Counted from the stretch's first letter, positions 1-8,780 are shown. The stretch is DNA of 64,000 bases from Sulfurospirillum_A sp029027265 (GCA_029027265.1 CP093061.1:1364001-1428000), one strand, 5' to 3'. Notes: generated from the sequence alone by a model not told the origin. A program made the numbers and translations.

Positions 1-152
1 ATTATTGTCTTGACTTTTGGGGTGGAATAGATTATATTTAATTTAGTTGGAATTTTACTAATTTCAACTGTTGCTCACTTTTTTTGGTAGTTTTAAAAGC
101 ATACACTCAAAATGAATTTAAATGCTAAAAGAGTTATTCTAGTAGAATTTAA

Positions 153-1973
153 TTAGGCATGTAGTCCTTCTATTGTAAATCGTGAGCCATTTTTTATATT
201 TTTTGCAAATATTTTTCCACCCATTTTATTTTCAATAATGACTTTACACATATATAATCCTATTCCTGTACCATATTCATATTTTGTAGTAAAGTATGGC
301 TCAAATATTTTCTCTATATTTTTGGTGTCAATTCCTCCACAGTTATCCTCTACATGTAAAGATATTTTGTCATTTTTTAACTCACTAAATATCTTAATTT
401 CTGGTTCTTTTATGTTTCTAAAAAGGGCGATATCTTTTGAGTTTGAAATTATATTTAGAATAACTTGAGAAAATTCATTGGAAAACCCTTCTACATGTAA
501 AGAATTCTCTACACGTAAAGAGACTCTTATATTGTGAAATTTTAGTGAAGAGCCAACAATATTTAAGGCTGATTGAACAGTTTGCAGAAGATTGAATTTC
601 TCTTTTTTTGTATTTGGATCATAGAATCCTTTAAAATCATCTATTGTTTTTGACATATATTCAATCAAGTCATTTGCTTCATTTGACCTTTGTGTTAAAT
701 ATTTTTTATCTAATTCTTTATACTCATAAGCTGATTCTATATCAAAAAATAGGCCTGAGAGCTGTGAGAGTGGTTGTCTCCATTGATGAGCTATATTTCC
801 TATCATTTCACCCATAGAAGCCATTTTTGATTTTTGGATTAATAATTGTTGATTACGTGCAATTTTTATACGATAGTTTTTGAACATTCTTTCTATTTTT
901 TTAGAGATTACATAAGAGAGCATAAAAAAGATTGATGCTATAACTAACATAGTAAAAACTAAAGAAACAATTTTTTTATTTAATTTTTTATTTGCTTGTA
1001 TAGTTTTTTCTTCAATAAGCTTGTTTATTGAGTTTAAGTATACACCAGTACTTATGAAGGTTCTTTTATCTGGCAAAAAAGTAGCGTAGATTAGTTTACT
1101 ATCGTATCTATAAAAAACATCGGCTTTATAATCATTTTCTATTAATATTTTATTAATAGTATCTAATTCAATAGTAGATGTTTTAATGTTTTTTTCTAAA
1201 ACTAGTTTAGAAAGAGTTTTTATGTTGTTGAGACTTGTTATATTATATAAATAAATAAACTCATCTTTACTAAAATTTTCTTTTTCTATTTTATTGACTA
1301 TATTTTTACTTAAGATATGATTTAACTCTATAGTTGCGCCTGAACCTATTGTTATTTCAAGCATTGATATTCTATTTGAGTAAGTAATTTTTTTTGCTAT
1401 TTTACTTTTATTTGGAATATACCAAAAATACTCAACAAAACCATTTGAATGAAGAATGTCTTGAATAAAACTTTTTTCATTCAAGTCTTTTGCATCAATA
1501 AAATTTTTACCTTGGTTTTTTTTATTTTTTGTATTTAAAAGTAGAGTTCCTTTATCATCAAAGATAAAATAGTGTATTTCTTTGTTTTTATCAGTTGCAC
1601 TTTTTATAATTTCTTTAATAATCTTTATAGTATCTTCTCTATCTTTATCTCTATTTTGAAGAGCTAAAGAAAGCGCTAGATTATATGCAATCATTGATTG
1701 ATTTTTTATTTGATGTTTAATTTTTTCTTTATTGGAGTTTGTTTCATAAATAATATCATTTACTAAATTTTCAACGACAGTTTTAATAGTGAATTTTTCT
1801 CTTTCAATAAGTGCCTTCTCAAAAGATTTAATATGCTCATTTACACTCTCTATTTCAGAGCTTATAAGAAGGTAAGCGATAACAATAGAGACTATAAATA
1901 CAATGAAAGTAGAACCTAACAGAACTACTCTTTTTATATTTCTCTCTTCATTTGTTCTTTTAGAAGTTGTCAA
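153..1973 (-). CDS. Membrane sensor histidine kinase of the tctCBA-1 operon (TctE-like role)
   Basis: 606-residue sensor kinase. The sequence shows a first membrane segment at about residues 15-37, a long extracytoplasmic sensor region (about 40-333, Cache-like in layout), a second membrane segment (about 335-357), a HisKA dimerisation helix with the H-box IGNIAHQWRQPL (His396) and a C-terminal ATPase domain with N-box (ILNIISNSKD), G1 (EDNCGGID) and F/G2 (FEPYFTTKYEYGTGIGL). There is no clear HAMP domain. It overlaps the upstream response regulator by 14 bp and is the last gene of the tctC-tctB-tctA-regulator-kinase transcript, so it probably senses the substrate of that transporter; this is inference. 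It is closely similar in sequence to the split kinase at 5888-7719. The His-kinase identity is firm; the ligand is unknown. Confidence 0.9.
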   Translation of the reverse strand: MTTSKRTNEERNIKRVVLLGSTFIVFIVSIVIAYLLISSEIESVNEHIKSFEKALIEREKFTIKTVVENLVNDIIYETNSNKEKIKHQIKNQSMIAYNLALSLALQNRDKDREDTIKIIKEIIKSATDKNKEIHYFIFDDKGTLLLNTKNKKNQGKNFIDAKDLNEKSFIQDILHSNGFVEYFWYIPNKSKIAKKITYSNRISMLEITIGSGATIELNHILSKNIVNKIEKENFSKDEFIYLYNITSLNNIKTLSKLVLEKNIKTSTIELDTINKILIENDYKADVFYRYDSKLIYATFLPDKRTFISTGVYLNSINKLIEEKTIQANKKLNKKIVSLVFTMLVIASIFFMLSYVISKKIERMFKNYRIKIARNQQLLIQKSKMASMGEMIGNIAHQWRQPLSQLSGLFFDIESAYEYKELDKKYLTQRSNEANDLIEYMSKTIDDFKGFYDPNTKKEKFNLLQTVQSALNIVGSSLKFHNIRVSLRVENSLHVEGFSNEFSQVILNIISNSKDIALFRNIKEPEIKIFSELKNDKISLHVEDNCGGIDTKNIEKIFEPYFTTKYEYGTGIGLYMCKVIIENKMGGKIFAKNIKNGSRFTIEGLHA

Positions 1974-2721
1974 TTTTTAATTTGTAACCCATATTCGATA
2001 CATTTCCTATAGCGTTAAAAGGTATTTTTTTTCTCAAAAAACCTATATTTGTTCTTAGTGAGTTTAAGCTCATAGGCTCATCTTCCCATACTTCACGTTC
2101 AATCTGAACATAAGTTACTATTTTGTCTTTATTTGCAACTAATAACTTCAAAAACAGTAACTCTTTTTTTGTCATTTCTAAAACTTCATTTGAACTATAA
2201 AATAACTCAGTTCTATAATCATAATAGAAATCAGAAGATAAAAATAGTTTTTTTTCTACAACTATTGTAGCGATAGCTTTTTCAAGAGCGGGTATAAGGT
2301 TTCTTTTTGTTATAGGTTTTACTATATATCTTTCTATATTAAGCTCCACTGCATCTAAAAGATACTCATGGTCACTAAATGCTGTTGTGATAATTATTTT
2401 TGTGTTATTGTCATTTTGACGTATCATTTTGGTTAGTTCAATACCGTTCATACGAGGCATTTTTATATCTGTTATGATAATATCTGGTTTTTTTTCAATA
2501 TAAAGTTTGAAGCCAGCTTCACCATCGCTAGCTTCATAAGTTTCTTTGAACATTCTTTTTAAAATTCTTAGATTCACATTTCTAACTCCATCATCATCTT
2601 CGATATAGAGTATAGTAAAATCTTTAAATTTATTCATTCTATTTCTATCCTCTTTTGGAGTATCTAAATTCATGATAAACTCTTCATATCCACGTTGTAG
2701 TGTTTCACTTTGTTGTATCAT
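1960..2721 (-). CDS. OmpR-family response regulator of the tctCBA-1 operon (TctD-like role)
   Basis: 253 residues: an N-terminal receiver domain with acidic pair EDD (41-43), phospho-acceptor Asp85 in IIITDIKMPRMNG, switch Thr in IITTAF and Lys135 in RYIVKPIT, followed by a C-terminal winged-helix DNA-binding domain (about 155-253; LRTNIGFLRKKI). It lies 23 bp after tctA and overlaps the kinase gene by 14 bp. The longest start (AAGG upstream) adds about 28 residues compared with the paralogue at 7707-8387; an internal Met29 (position 2637) aligns better with that paralogue and is an alternative start. A perfect 11-bp tandem direct repeat upstream of tctC (5815-5836) is a plausible binding site, since OmpR/PhoB-type regulators bind repeats of this period. 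Confidence 0.88.
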   Translation of the reverse strand: MIQQSETLQRGYEEFIMNLDTPKEDRNRMNKFKDFTILYIEDDDGVRNVNLRILKRMFKETYEASDGEAGFKLYIEKKPDIIITDIKMPRMNGIELTKMIRQNDNNTKIIITTAFSDHEYLLDAVELNIERYIVKPITKRNLIPALEKAIATIVVEKKLFLSSDFYYDYRTELFYSSNEVLEMTKKELLFLKLLVANKDKIVTYVQIEREVWEDEPMSLNSLRTNIGFLRKKIPFNAIGNVSNMGYKLKIDNF

Positions 2722-2744
2722 TTTTTACACCTTAGAGAATAGAG

Positions 2745-4262
2745 TTATTTATCCTCTTCTTGTATTTTAGCTGAAAAGAAATGACTTATCAATGGTGAGA
2801 TAAGCATCAAAATAGTTATAGCTAAAATAGTGGCTGTAATGGGTCTTTCCCATAAAAAATTCAAACTTCCATCACTAATTGTAAGTGCACGTCTAAGATT
2901 ATTTTCCATCATGCCACCTAAAATAAAACCAAGTATCATAGGAGCCATAGGATAATCAATCAATCGTAATCCAACTGCAACAACAGAAAAAACAATCATC
3001 ATATAAATATCAAATGTATTAAATGTTACTAAATAAACACCAATAAGTGAAAAGAATATAACTAAAGGTGTTAGTATCTGCTTTGGCATTGCCAAAAGTT
3101 TAGCAATATAAGGAATAAGTGGTAGATTTAATACTAATAACACTACATTTCCAATATACATAGAGACAATAACTGACCAAAATAGTGCAGGTTGGTCTGT
3201 ATACATAGTAGGTCCAGGTTGTATTCCATAAGAAATAAGAGCACCCAAAATAACAGCAGTAGTACCGCTTCCTGGGATACCTAAAGTAAGAAGAGGAACA
3301 AATGAACCTGAACACGCTGCATTGTTTGCACTTTCAGGAGCTGCCAAGCCCTTAATGCTACCTTTTCCAAACATCAATTTGTCTTTTGCACTTGCAATAC
3401 TTCTTTCCATACCATAAGCTAAAAATGAAGCAATAGTAGCTCCTGCACCTGGAAGAACACCAACAAAAAATCCAAGAACAGATGAACGGGCTACAACTGG
3501 TGCCATCTCTTTGAACTCTTCTTTTGTAACTTTTAGATTACCTATGTCTTTGTTTAGTGCTTCTTTCTCTTCTTTGCTCATTTTTTTGTTTTCTATAACA
3601 TTCATAAGTGCTTCAGAGAGAGCAAACGCTGCCATTGCTAAGAGTAAAAAGCTAATTCCATCAATTAAATCAAGCTTGCCAAAAGTAAATCTTGAAACCC
3701 CACTATCGGCATCGCTTCCAACAGTAGCAAGCATTAAACCAAATATGGTCATAATAGCTGCTTTTAAAAACTTGCCTTTTCCAGCAAATGCGGCAACTGC
3801 AGTAAGTCCTAAAACCATCAAAGCAAAATAATCTGAAGATTGAAAACTAAGTGATACTTTAGCTAAAGCTGGAGCAGCAAAAAGTAAAAATACGGCTGCA
3901 ATAGTTCCTCCTGTAAATGAAGAATAAGCAGCAATTGCCAAAGCTTTACCTGCGTGACCTTTCTTCGCCATTGGGTAACCATCAAAAGCTGTGGCAACAG
4001 TTCCTGCAACTCCTGGGGCGTTGATGAGTATAGATGAAGTGGATCCTCCAAAAATAGCACCATAATAAACACCAGCAATTAAAATTAGTCCACTTGAAGG
4101 TTCCATACCATACGTAATAGGTATCATAAGAGCAATAGCAGAAATGGGTCCAAGCCCAGGTAGCATTCCAATAAATGTACCAGCAAAACAACCAATTGCA
4201 ACCATCATAATATTATATGAGGTTAAGGCGGTTGTTACACCTTCATAGACGCCTTCCATCAT
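2745..4262 (-). CDS. tctA: Tripartite tricarboxylate transporter large permease subunit TctA (system 1)
   Basis: 505 residues, very hydrophobic, about 12 membrane segments. It carries the TctA family signatures GTFIGMLPGLGPISAIALMIP near the N-terminus, YYGAIFGGSTSSILINAPG, and the repeated half GVLPGAGATIASF plus PESANNAACSGSFVPLLTLGIPG. Within the TTT family the large subunit forms the solute path, together with TctB and the periplasmic receptor TctC. Its start overlaps the tctB stop by 4 bp (ATGA type), so they are translationally coupled. The actual solute (citrate, other tricarboxylates or aromatic acids) cannot be read from sequence. Confidence 0.95.
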   Translation of the reverse strand: MMEGVYEGVTTALTSYNIMMVAIGCFAGTFIGMLPGLGPISAIALMIPITYGMEPSSGLILIAGVYYGAIFGGSTSSILINAPGVAGTVATAFDGYPMAKKGHAGKALAIAAYSSFTGGTIAAVFLLFAAPALAKVSLSFQSSDYFALMVLGLTAVAAFAGKGKFLKAAIMTIFGLMLATVGSDADSGVSRFTFGKLDLIDGISFLLLAMAAFALSEALMNVIENKKMSKEEKEALNKDIGNLKVTKEEFKEMAPVVARSSVLGFFVGVLPGAGATIASFLAYGMERSIASAKDKLMFGKGSIKGLAAPESANNAACSGSFVPLLTLGIPGSGTTAVILGALISYGIQPGPTMYTDQPALFWSVIVSMYIGNVVLLVLNLPLIPYIAKLLAMPKQILTPLVIFFSLIGVYLVTFNTFDIYMMIVFSVVAVGLRLIDYPMAPMILGFILGGMMENNLRRALTISDGSLNFLWERPITATILAITILMLISPLISHFFSAKIQEEDK

Positions 4263-4747
4263 GATTGAGCTCCTAATAAGTAATCAAAAATCATTCCTTG
4301 TTCTATATAAACTCCAAGTATTTGTGTTAACAAAAACCAAAAGATTATACTGACTCCAAATGAAGTAAAAAGAATCACTTTCCAATTTTTTTCATCTAAT
4401 ATTTTAAATCCCATAATCAAAAATATAATTGTTGCAATAATAAAACCTAAAGTTCTAATAGTAAAGCCATAAAATAGCATAGCAGCTATAAAGTAGGCTC
4501 CTTTTTTAAAATCAAAAGTTTTTAATTTTTCCCAATCAAACATGTCTTCTATGTCAATTTTGATATAACTAAGTAATAACATTAAACAAGAAATCACCAT
4601 GCCTAATATACCAAGGTAGTAAGGAAATGTTCTTGCTGTCATAGATTCATAGTGAGAGCCTGCCAATAAGTGTATATTAAAAGATTGATAAAAATATGTA
4701 GCTGAAAAAACTAAAAAAAACAGTGACCCAACACGAGTTTTTGTCAT
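4259..4747 (-). CDS. tctB: Tripartite tricarboxylate transporter small membrane subunit TctB (system 1)
   Basis: 162 residues with four predicted membrane helices, the usual size and layout of the poorly conserved TctB subunit. It is identified mainly by its position between tctC and tctA and by its membrane profile. The start ATG at 4747 is preceded by AGGAG. A strong hairpin with a T-run lies between tctC and this gene, which should lower tctBA expression relative to the receptor. Confidence 0.88.
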   Translation of the reverse strand: MTKTRVGSLFFLVFSATYFYQSFNIHLLAGSHYESMTARTFPYYLGILGMVISCLMLLLSYIKIDIEDMFDWEKLKTFDFKKGAYFIAAMLFYGFTIRTLGFIIATIIFLIMGFKILDEKNWKVILFTSFGVSIIFWFLLTQILGVYIEQGMIFDYLLGAQS

Positions 4748-4765
4748 AATTCACTCCTAAAAAAA

Positions 4766-4792
4766 GGAGATGAGAGCTTTGCTCTCATCTCC
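4766..4792 (-). terminator. Hairpin plus T-run between tctC and tctB (attenuator-like terminator)
   Basis: A 12-bp perfect stem (GGAGATGAGAGC paired with GCTCTCATCTCC, 3-nt loop) is followed on the minus strand by TTTTTTT and then directly by the tctB ribosome-binding site. This has the form of an intrinsic terminator inside the operon. The likely effect is a high receptor-to-permease ratio, as commonly seen for binding-protein-dependent transporters; that effect is inferred. Confidence 0.8.
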
Positions 4793-4809
4793 TGATATAA
4801 TGTTAAATA

Positions 4810-5775
4810 TTATAAAAAGCCTAAATCTTTCATCAATGCACCGATAGTCTTCTCTTGATCTTCTAAGAAAGTTTTAAACTCACTAGTTGGCTGATAAAGA
4901 TTAGTCCAACCATTTCTTGCTCTTACAACTTCCCATTCAGGGGTGTCGTACATTTTCTTTAAAACAACATTTAGTGCATCAAGTCTTTCTTGACTTAGAT
5001 TTGGTGCGCCGAAGAAGCCTCTCCAGTTTGCAAAGAAAACATCAGTACCCAGACTTTTGAATGAAGGAATTCCATCAATAGACTCTTTTGAAGTAACAGC
5101 TATGATACGAACCTGACCTTTTTTGTGTTTATCTAAAACCTCACCAAAACCAGTTGAAAGAACATCAACCTCACCAGTTAATATACCAGCAAGAGCTTTT
5201 CCACCTGCATCATAAGGAACATATCTTACAGTCTTTGGATCTCCACCAGCAGCTTGAAAAATTTGAGCAGCTACAAGATGATCCATACTACCACGGCTAC
5301 TACCACCAGCTATTTTTACACTTCTTGGGTCTGCTTTAAATGCTTTTAAAACATCATTCCAGTTTTTATATTTTGAATCTGGACGAACAACTAATACTTG
5401 ATAATCAGCTATTACAGAAGCAACTAATGATAAATCACGAAACGATTGTGGAAAAACACCTTGAAGTGAACGAATTACGATTGGTGTTGAGTTAACCATA
5501 ATGGTATTTTTTTGTTTTGAAGCAGTTTCAATAATATAAGCGATAGCTTTTCCACCACCACCACCTGACATATTTTCAAATGATGTCTTTTTTACTAAAC
5601 CAGATTTTTTGAGTGCCTCACCTACGCCACGTGCAGTTCCATCCCAACCACCACCAGCTCCTCCAGGAATTAAAAAGTGTATGGACTCTACGCTACTTGC
5701 TACTGAACTTGTTGTCAACCCAGCAACCAAAACTGAAGCCAAAGCAACATTTCTACAAACTTTACTGATTTTCAT
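4810..5775 (-). CDS. tctC: Tripartite tricarboxylate transporter periplasmic receptor TctC (system 1)
   Basis: 321 residues. An N-terminal signal peptide (basic MKISKVCR, hydrophobic core, cleavage likely after SSVAS near residue 27) is followed by a TctC/Bug-type binding fold with the characteristic IPGGAGGGWDGTARGVG loop, AGGSSRGSMDH and the conserved region around YVPYDAGGKALAGILTGEVD. It binds a carboxylate in the periplasm and delivers it to TctAB. First gene of the operon; the start ATG follows a TAAGGAG ribosome-binding site. It is only distantly similar to the second TctC (9008-9946), which suggests different solutes. Confidence 0.93.
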   Translation of the reverse strand: MKISKVCRNVALASVLVAGLTTSSVASSVESIHFLIPGGAGGGWDGTARGVGEALKKSGLVKKTSFENMSGGGGGKAIAYIIETASKQKNTIMVNSTPIVIRSLQGVFPQSFRDLSLVASVIADYQVLVVRPDSKYKNWNDVLKAFKADPRSVKIAGGSSRGSMDHLVAAQIFQAAGGDPKTVRYVPYDAGGKALAGILTGEVDVLSTGFGEVLDKHKKGQVRIIAVTSKESIDGIPSFKSLGTDVFFANWRGFFGAPNLSQERLDALNVVLKKMYDTPEWEVVRARNGWTNLYQPTSEFKTFLEDQEKTIGALMKDLGFL

Positions 5776-5814
5776 ATTATCTCCTTAAGATTAAATCTAA
5801 GAAAAGAATAATTA

Positions 5815-5836
5815 AAAAAAATGTAAAAAAAATGTA
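5815..5836 (-). promoter_or_regulatory. 11-bp tandem direct repeat upstream of tctC-1, candidate response-regulator site
   Basis: Two head-to-tail perfect copies of an 11-bp unit (minus strand TACATTTTTTT) lie 40-61 bp upstream of the tctC start. OmpR/PhoB-family regulators, the family of the regulator encoded in this operon, typically bind direct repeats with an 11-bp period. The low complexity of the repeat (T-runs) is the main reason for caution. Confidence 0.45.
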
Positions 5837-5887
5837 ATTGAAATAAAATATTAGTTTTAAAAAAAAAGATGTTACCTTTAGTAGCTT

Positions 5888-6649
5888 TTATTTAGATTTT
5901 GGTAGAATAATCGTAAATATTGCTCCATTTGAGTTTCTATTTGTTGCAGAAATCTTACCTCCCATTTTACTCTCTACAATAATTTTACACATATATAAGC
6001 CTATTCCTGTACCGTAATTATATTTGGTTGTGAAGTATGGTTCAAATATTTTTTCCAATATATTTTCATCTATACCACCACAATTATCTTCTACATGTAG
6101 ATATATATTCTTTTTTGTTTCGTTAATTAAAATTTCTATTATTGGCTCAACAATTTCTCTTTTAAGAGCTATATCTTTTGCATTGGATATTAAATTTAGT
6201 ATAACTTGTGAAAATTCATTCGATTGACCCTTTACATGTAGAGATTTATTTACCTTAACGTGTACATTTATATTATAAAATTTCAGTGAAGAGCTTACTA
6301 TTTTTATAGCGTTATATATAGATAGCCTCAAATTAAAATTTTTTTCCTCTACATTTGGATTGTAGAACTCTTTAAAGTCATCTATTGTTTTTGACATATA
6401 CTCTAGCAGGTCATTGGCTTCATCAGTCCTTTTTTCTAAATACTTTTGAGTTAACTCTTTGTGGCTGTGAGCAGTCTCCATATCTAAAAATATTCCTGAA
6501 AGTTGAGCCAATGGTTGTCTCCATTGATGTGCAATATTGCCTATCATCTCTCCCATCGAAGCCATTTTAGACTTTTGTATTAACAGTTGTTTTGAATTTG
6601 CTATTTTGAGTCGGTAGTTTTTAAACATTTTTTCTATTTTTTTTGCCAT
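5888..6649 (-). CDS. Catalytic half of a split sensor histidine kinase (system 2)
   Basis: 253 residues containing only the kinase core: coiled linker (KKIEKMFKNYRLKIA), H-box (IGNIAHQWRQPLAQL), N-box (ILNLISNAKD), G1 (EDNCGGID) and G2 (YGTGIGLYMCK). It has no sensor or membrane segment, unlike the intact paralogue at 153-1973, which it matches closely along its length. Its ATG overlaps the TAA stop of the sensor half (TAATG), so termination-reinitiation could make it as a separate soluble kinase. The split lies exactly at a three-copy 8-bp repeat (6654-6677). Removing one copy would fuse both halves into a normal kinase of about 606 residues. Confidence 0.8.
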   Translation of the reverse strand: MAKKIEKMFKNYRLKIANSKQLLIQKSKMASMGEMIGNIAHQWRQPLAQLSGIFLDMETAHSHKELTQKYLEKRTDEANDLLEYMSKTIDDFKEFYNPNVEEKNFNLRLSIYNAIKIVSSSLKFYNINVHVKVNKSLHVKGQSNEFSQVILNLISNAKDIALKREIVEPIIEILINETKKNIYLHVEDNCGGIDENILEKIFEPYFTTKYNYGTGIGLYMCKIIVESKMGGKISATNRNSNGAIFTIILPKSK

Positions 6650-7719
6650 TAAATATGAAAATATGAAAATATGAAAAATATAATAGAAATTGCCAATATA
6701 TTGAGTACTAAAAAGGTTATTTTTTTATTTAAATTTGCATGAGAAATTTTTGTTTCTCTCTCAATAATTTTTTTTATTGAGTTTAAATCAACACCAGCAC
6801 TAATAAATGTTCTTTCATCAAATAAAAATGCTGAGTAAGTAAGTTTTTTATCATATTCATAAAATATATTGCCCTTATAGTCACTACTTTCTAAAATATT
6901 TTCAATTGCTATTAATTCTGCTTCGCCTGTAATGATATTTTTTTCTAGTATAAGTTTTGAATAGTTTTTTGAACTACTAAGGCTCATTATTTCATATATA
7001 AATATAAAGTCATTTATCCCAAATTTCTCTTGATTAATTTTGTCCAATATTTGTTCATTCAAAGAGTGTTGAGTGTCCAAAAACTCACCTGAACCTATGA
7101 TAATATTAAGATTTTTTATCTTTTTTGAGTATGTTATTTTTTTAGAAACCTTATTACTCTTGGGTACAAACCAAAGATAATTGACAAACTTAGCATAATC
7201 TACAATTTGTTGAATAAATTTTTTCCCATCAATATCTTTTAAGTCAAGAAAATTTTTTCCTTCTAATAATGTACTATTTTTTTGAAATATTAAAGTGCCT
7301 TTACTATCAAATATAAAAAATTCTAAATTTTGATTTCTTGAAATCTTTTTGATAGCTTCTTTTACTTTTTTGATAGCTTCTTCTTTACTAAGGTGTCTGT
7401 TTTGTAAAAGTATCATTTGTATTAAATCAAACGCTATTAATGTCTGGTTTTTTACTTTTTTTTGTATCTCAATTAGTTTTGATTTCTCTTCATATAAAAT
7501 ATCATTTATAAGATTATCTACAACAGCTCTAATTGCAGATTTTTCTCTATTTAGTAGTGTTGTTTTAAAAGTTTTTAGGTGGTTTTTAAACTCTTTAACT
7601 TCTGTACTTATCAACATATATGCTATTATAAAAGACACAACTAATACAATAAATGTTGAACCTAAAAGTATAACTCTTTTTGTATTTTTTTCTTCTGATG
7701 TCTGTTCTATTGTATGCAT
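6649..7719 (-). CDS. Sensor half of a split histidine kinase (system 2), membrane bound
   Basis: 356 residues: first membrane segment (about 17-38), extracytoplasmic sensor region matching the first kinase of the window (for example IFDSKGTLIFQ, KKITYSKKI, FISAGVDLNSI), second membrane segment (about 333-352), then an out-of-frame ending FSYFHI followed by TAA. In the paralogue the chain continues here into the kinase core, so this is the front half of one ancestral gene. It overlaps the response regulator by 13 bp. It may be a null allele, a switchable (phase-variable) gene, or a sequencing slip in the repeat; the sequence alone cannot decide. Confidence 0.75.
   Translation of the reverse strand: MHTIEQTSEEKNTKRVILLGSTFIVLVVSFIIAYMLISTEVKEFKNHLKTFKTTLLNREKSAIRAVVDNLINDILYEEKSKLIEIQKKVKNQTLIAFDLIQMILLQNRHLSKEEAIKKVKEAIKKISRNQNLEFFIFDSKGTLIFQKNSTLLEGKNFLDLKDIDGKKFIQQIVDYAKFVNYLWFVPKSNKVSKKITYSKKIKNLNIIIGSGEFLDTQHSLNEQILDKINQEKFGINDFIFIYEIMSLSSSKNYSKLILEKNIITGEAELIAIENILESSDYKGNIFYEYDKKLTYSAFLFDERTFISAGVDLNSIKKIIERETKISHANLNKKITFLVLNILAISIIFFIFSYFHI
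6654..6677 (-). repeat. Three-copy 8-bp tandem repeat at the break of the split kinase
   Basis: Three perfect head-to-tail copies of TATGAAAA (TTTTCATA on the coding strand). The frame arithmetic is direct: sensor codons start at coordinate class 1 (mod 3) and kinase codons at class 2, so deleting 8 bp brings them into one frame with no intervening stop (reads ...FFIFSYLMAKKIEKMF...). Two or five copies give an intact gene; three or four do not. Confidence 0.9.
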
Positions 7720-8387
7720 GAATCAAGTTTTAGTTTGTAACCCATGTTTGAGATATTGCTTATTATATTGAATGGTATTTTTTTTCTAAGAATTCCTATA
7801 GTGGTGCGAAGTGATTTTATGCTCATGTACTCATGTCCCCAAACTTCTTCTTCAATCTCTTCATATGTGATAATTTTATCACTATATTTTACTAGTAATG
7901 CTAAAAATAATAACTCTTTTTTTGTCATTTTTATGATACTATTTTCAAAGTAAAATAGTGAGCTTTTTAAATCAAAATAGAAATCTTTTGATAAAACAAC
8001 TCTTTTTTGAATATGAGAGATTGCTTTTTCTAAAGCAGGAAATAGATTTCTTTTAGTAATTGGCTTTACAAGGTATCTTTCTAAGTTTAGCTCTATAGCT
8101 TCAATGAGGTATTTTTCATCATTAAAAGCAGTTGTGATGATTATTCGTGTTTGTTCATCACTTTTACGAATTTTTTTAGCTAACTCTATACCATCCATTC
8201 TAGGCATTTTTATATCAGTAACAATAATGTCAGGCTTATATTTTAGGTAAAGCTGATACCCAATCTCACCATCACTTGCTTCATATGCTTTTTTAAAAAT
8301 TCTTTTAAACATACTAAAGTTAATACTTCTTATACCCTCATCGTCTTCTACATAAAGAATGGAAAAATCTTTAAAATTGCTATGCAT
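7707..8387 (-). CDS. OmpR-family response regulator (system 2)
   Basis: 226 residues: receiver domain with YVEDDEG near the N-terminus, phospho-acceptor Asp in IIVTDIKMPRMDG, Thr in IITTAF and Lys in RYLVKPIT, then a winged-helix output domain (LRTTIGILRKKIPF). Close paralogue of the regulator at 1960-2721. It overlaps the sensor gene downstream by 13 bp and is divergent from the second tctCBA operon, with only the enolase relic between, so it probably regulates that operon. Start MHSNFKDFS follows a reasonable AAGGTGAG. Confidence 0.88.
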   Translation of the reverse strand: MHSNFKDFSILYVEDDEGIRSINFSMFKRIFKKAYEASDGEIGYQLYLKYKPDIIVTDIKMPRMDGIELAKKIRKSDEQTRIIITTAFNDEKYLIEAIELNLERYLVKPITKRNLFPALEKAISHIQKRVVLSKDFYFDLKSSLFYFENSIIKMTKKELLFLALLVKYSDKIITYEEIEEEVWGHEYMSIKSLRTTIGILRKKIPFNIISNISNMGYKLKLDSCIQ

Positions 8388-8441
8388 ATCTCACCTTTAT
8401 AAGAGAGTTATAAAAAAAGTAGTTAAACCACCTTTTTTATT

Positions 8442-8780
8442 TTACACTATTTTATTTAAAAAGCACTTTTCCAAAAAAAACTCAGACGTACTAAGCTCTC
8501 TCTTAATTTCAAGAAGTCTATTATGCTTTGCAGTTCTTTCATCTCTGCCAGTTGCTCCTGTTTTTATTTCACCACAATTTAGGGCAACAGCGAAGTTTAG
8601 AGGCATTATCATATATTTTTGGAAGTCTACTGAGTTATTAGCGTAACTTCCTCCATTTATGATATTAAAGCCATACTTACACCTAGAACTACGTTAGCTC
8701 CTAGGTTACTATAGTTATCAGTTTCATTTACTTCTTTCATAATACCATCTACAAGACCTTGGTCATAAGGGTTAATTATT
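8442..8780 (-). pseudogene. eno: Enolase relic with large internal deletions
   Basis: Translating the minus strand gives a chain of enolase landmarks in the right order but with most of the protein gone. First comes YDQGLVDGIM...NLGANVVLGVSMA (enolase N-domain, LGANAILGVS region). A deletion and frameshift lead directly to FNIINGG...VDFQKYMIMP, and a further deletion leads to AVALNCGEIKTGATGRDERTAKHNRLLEI near the enolase C-terminus. A full enolase is about 420 residues; about 110 remain, with a frameshift. No start codon context or promoter remains. It probably marks a lost or moved duplicate of eno; the functional copy is not in this window. Confidence 0.8.

Noticed and set aside
3511..3831. 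Plus-strand open frame opposite tctA-1
   Set aside because: Antisense shadow of a highly hydrophobic gene; no ribosome-binding site or recognisable protein.
8359..8646. Plus-strand 95-residue frame
   Set aside because: It is opposite the enolase relic; the minus strand gives the meaningful motifs.
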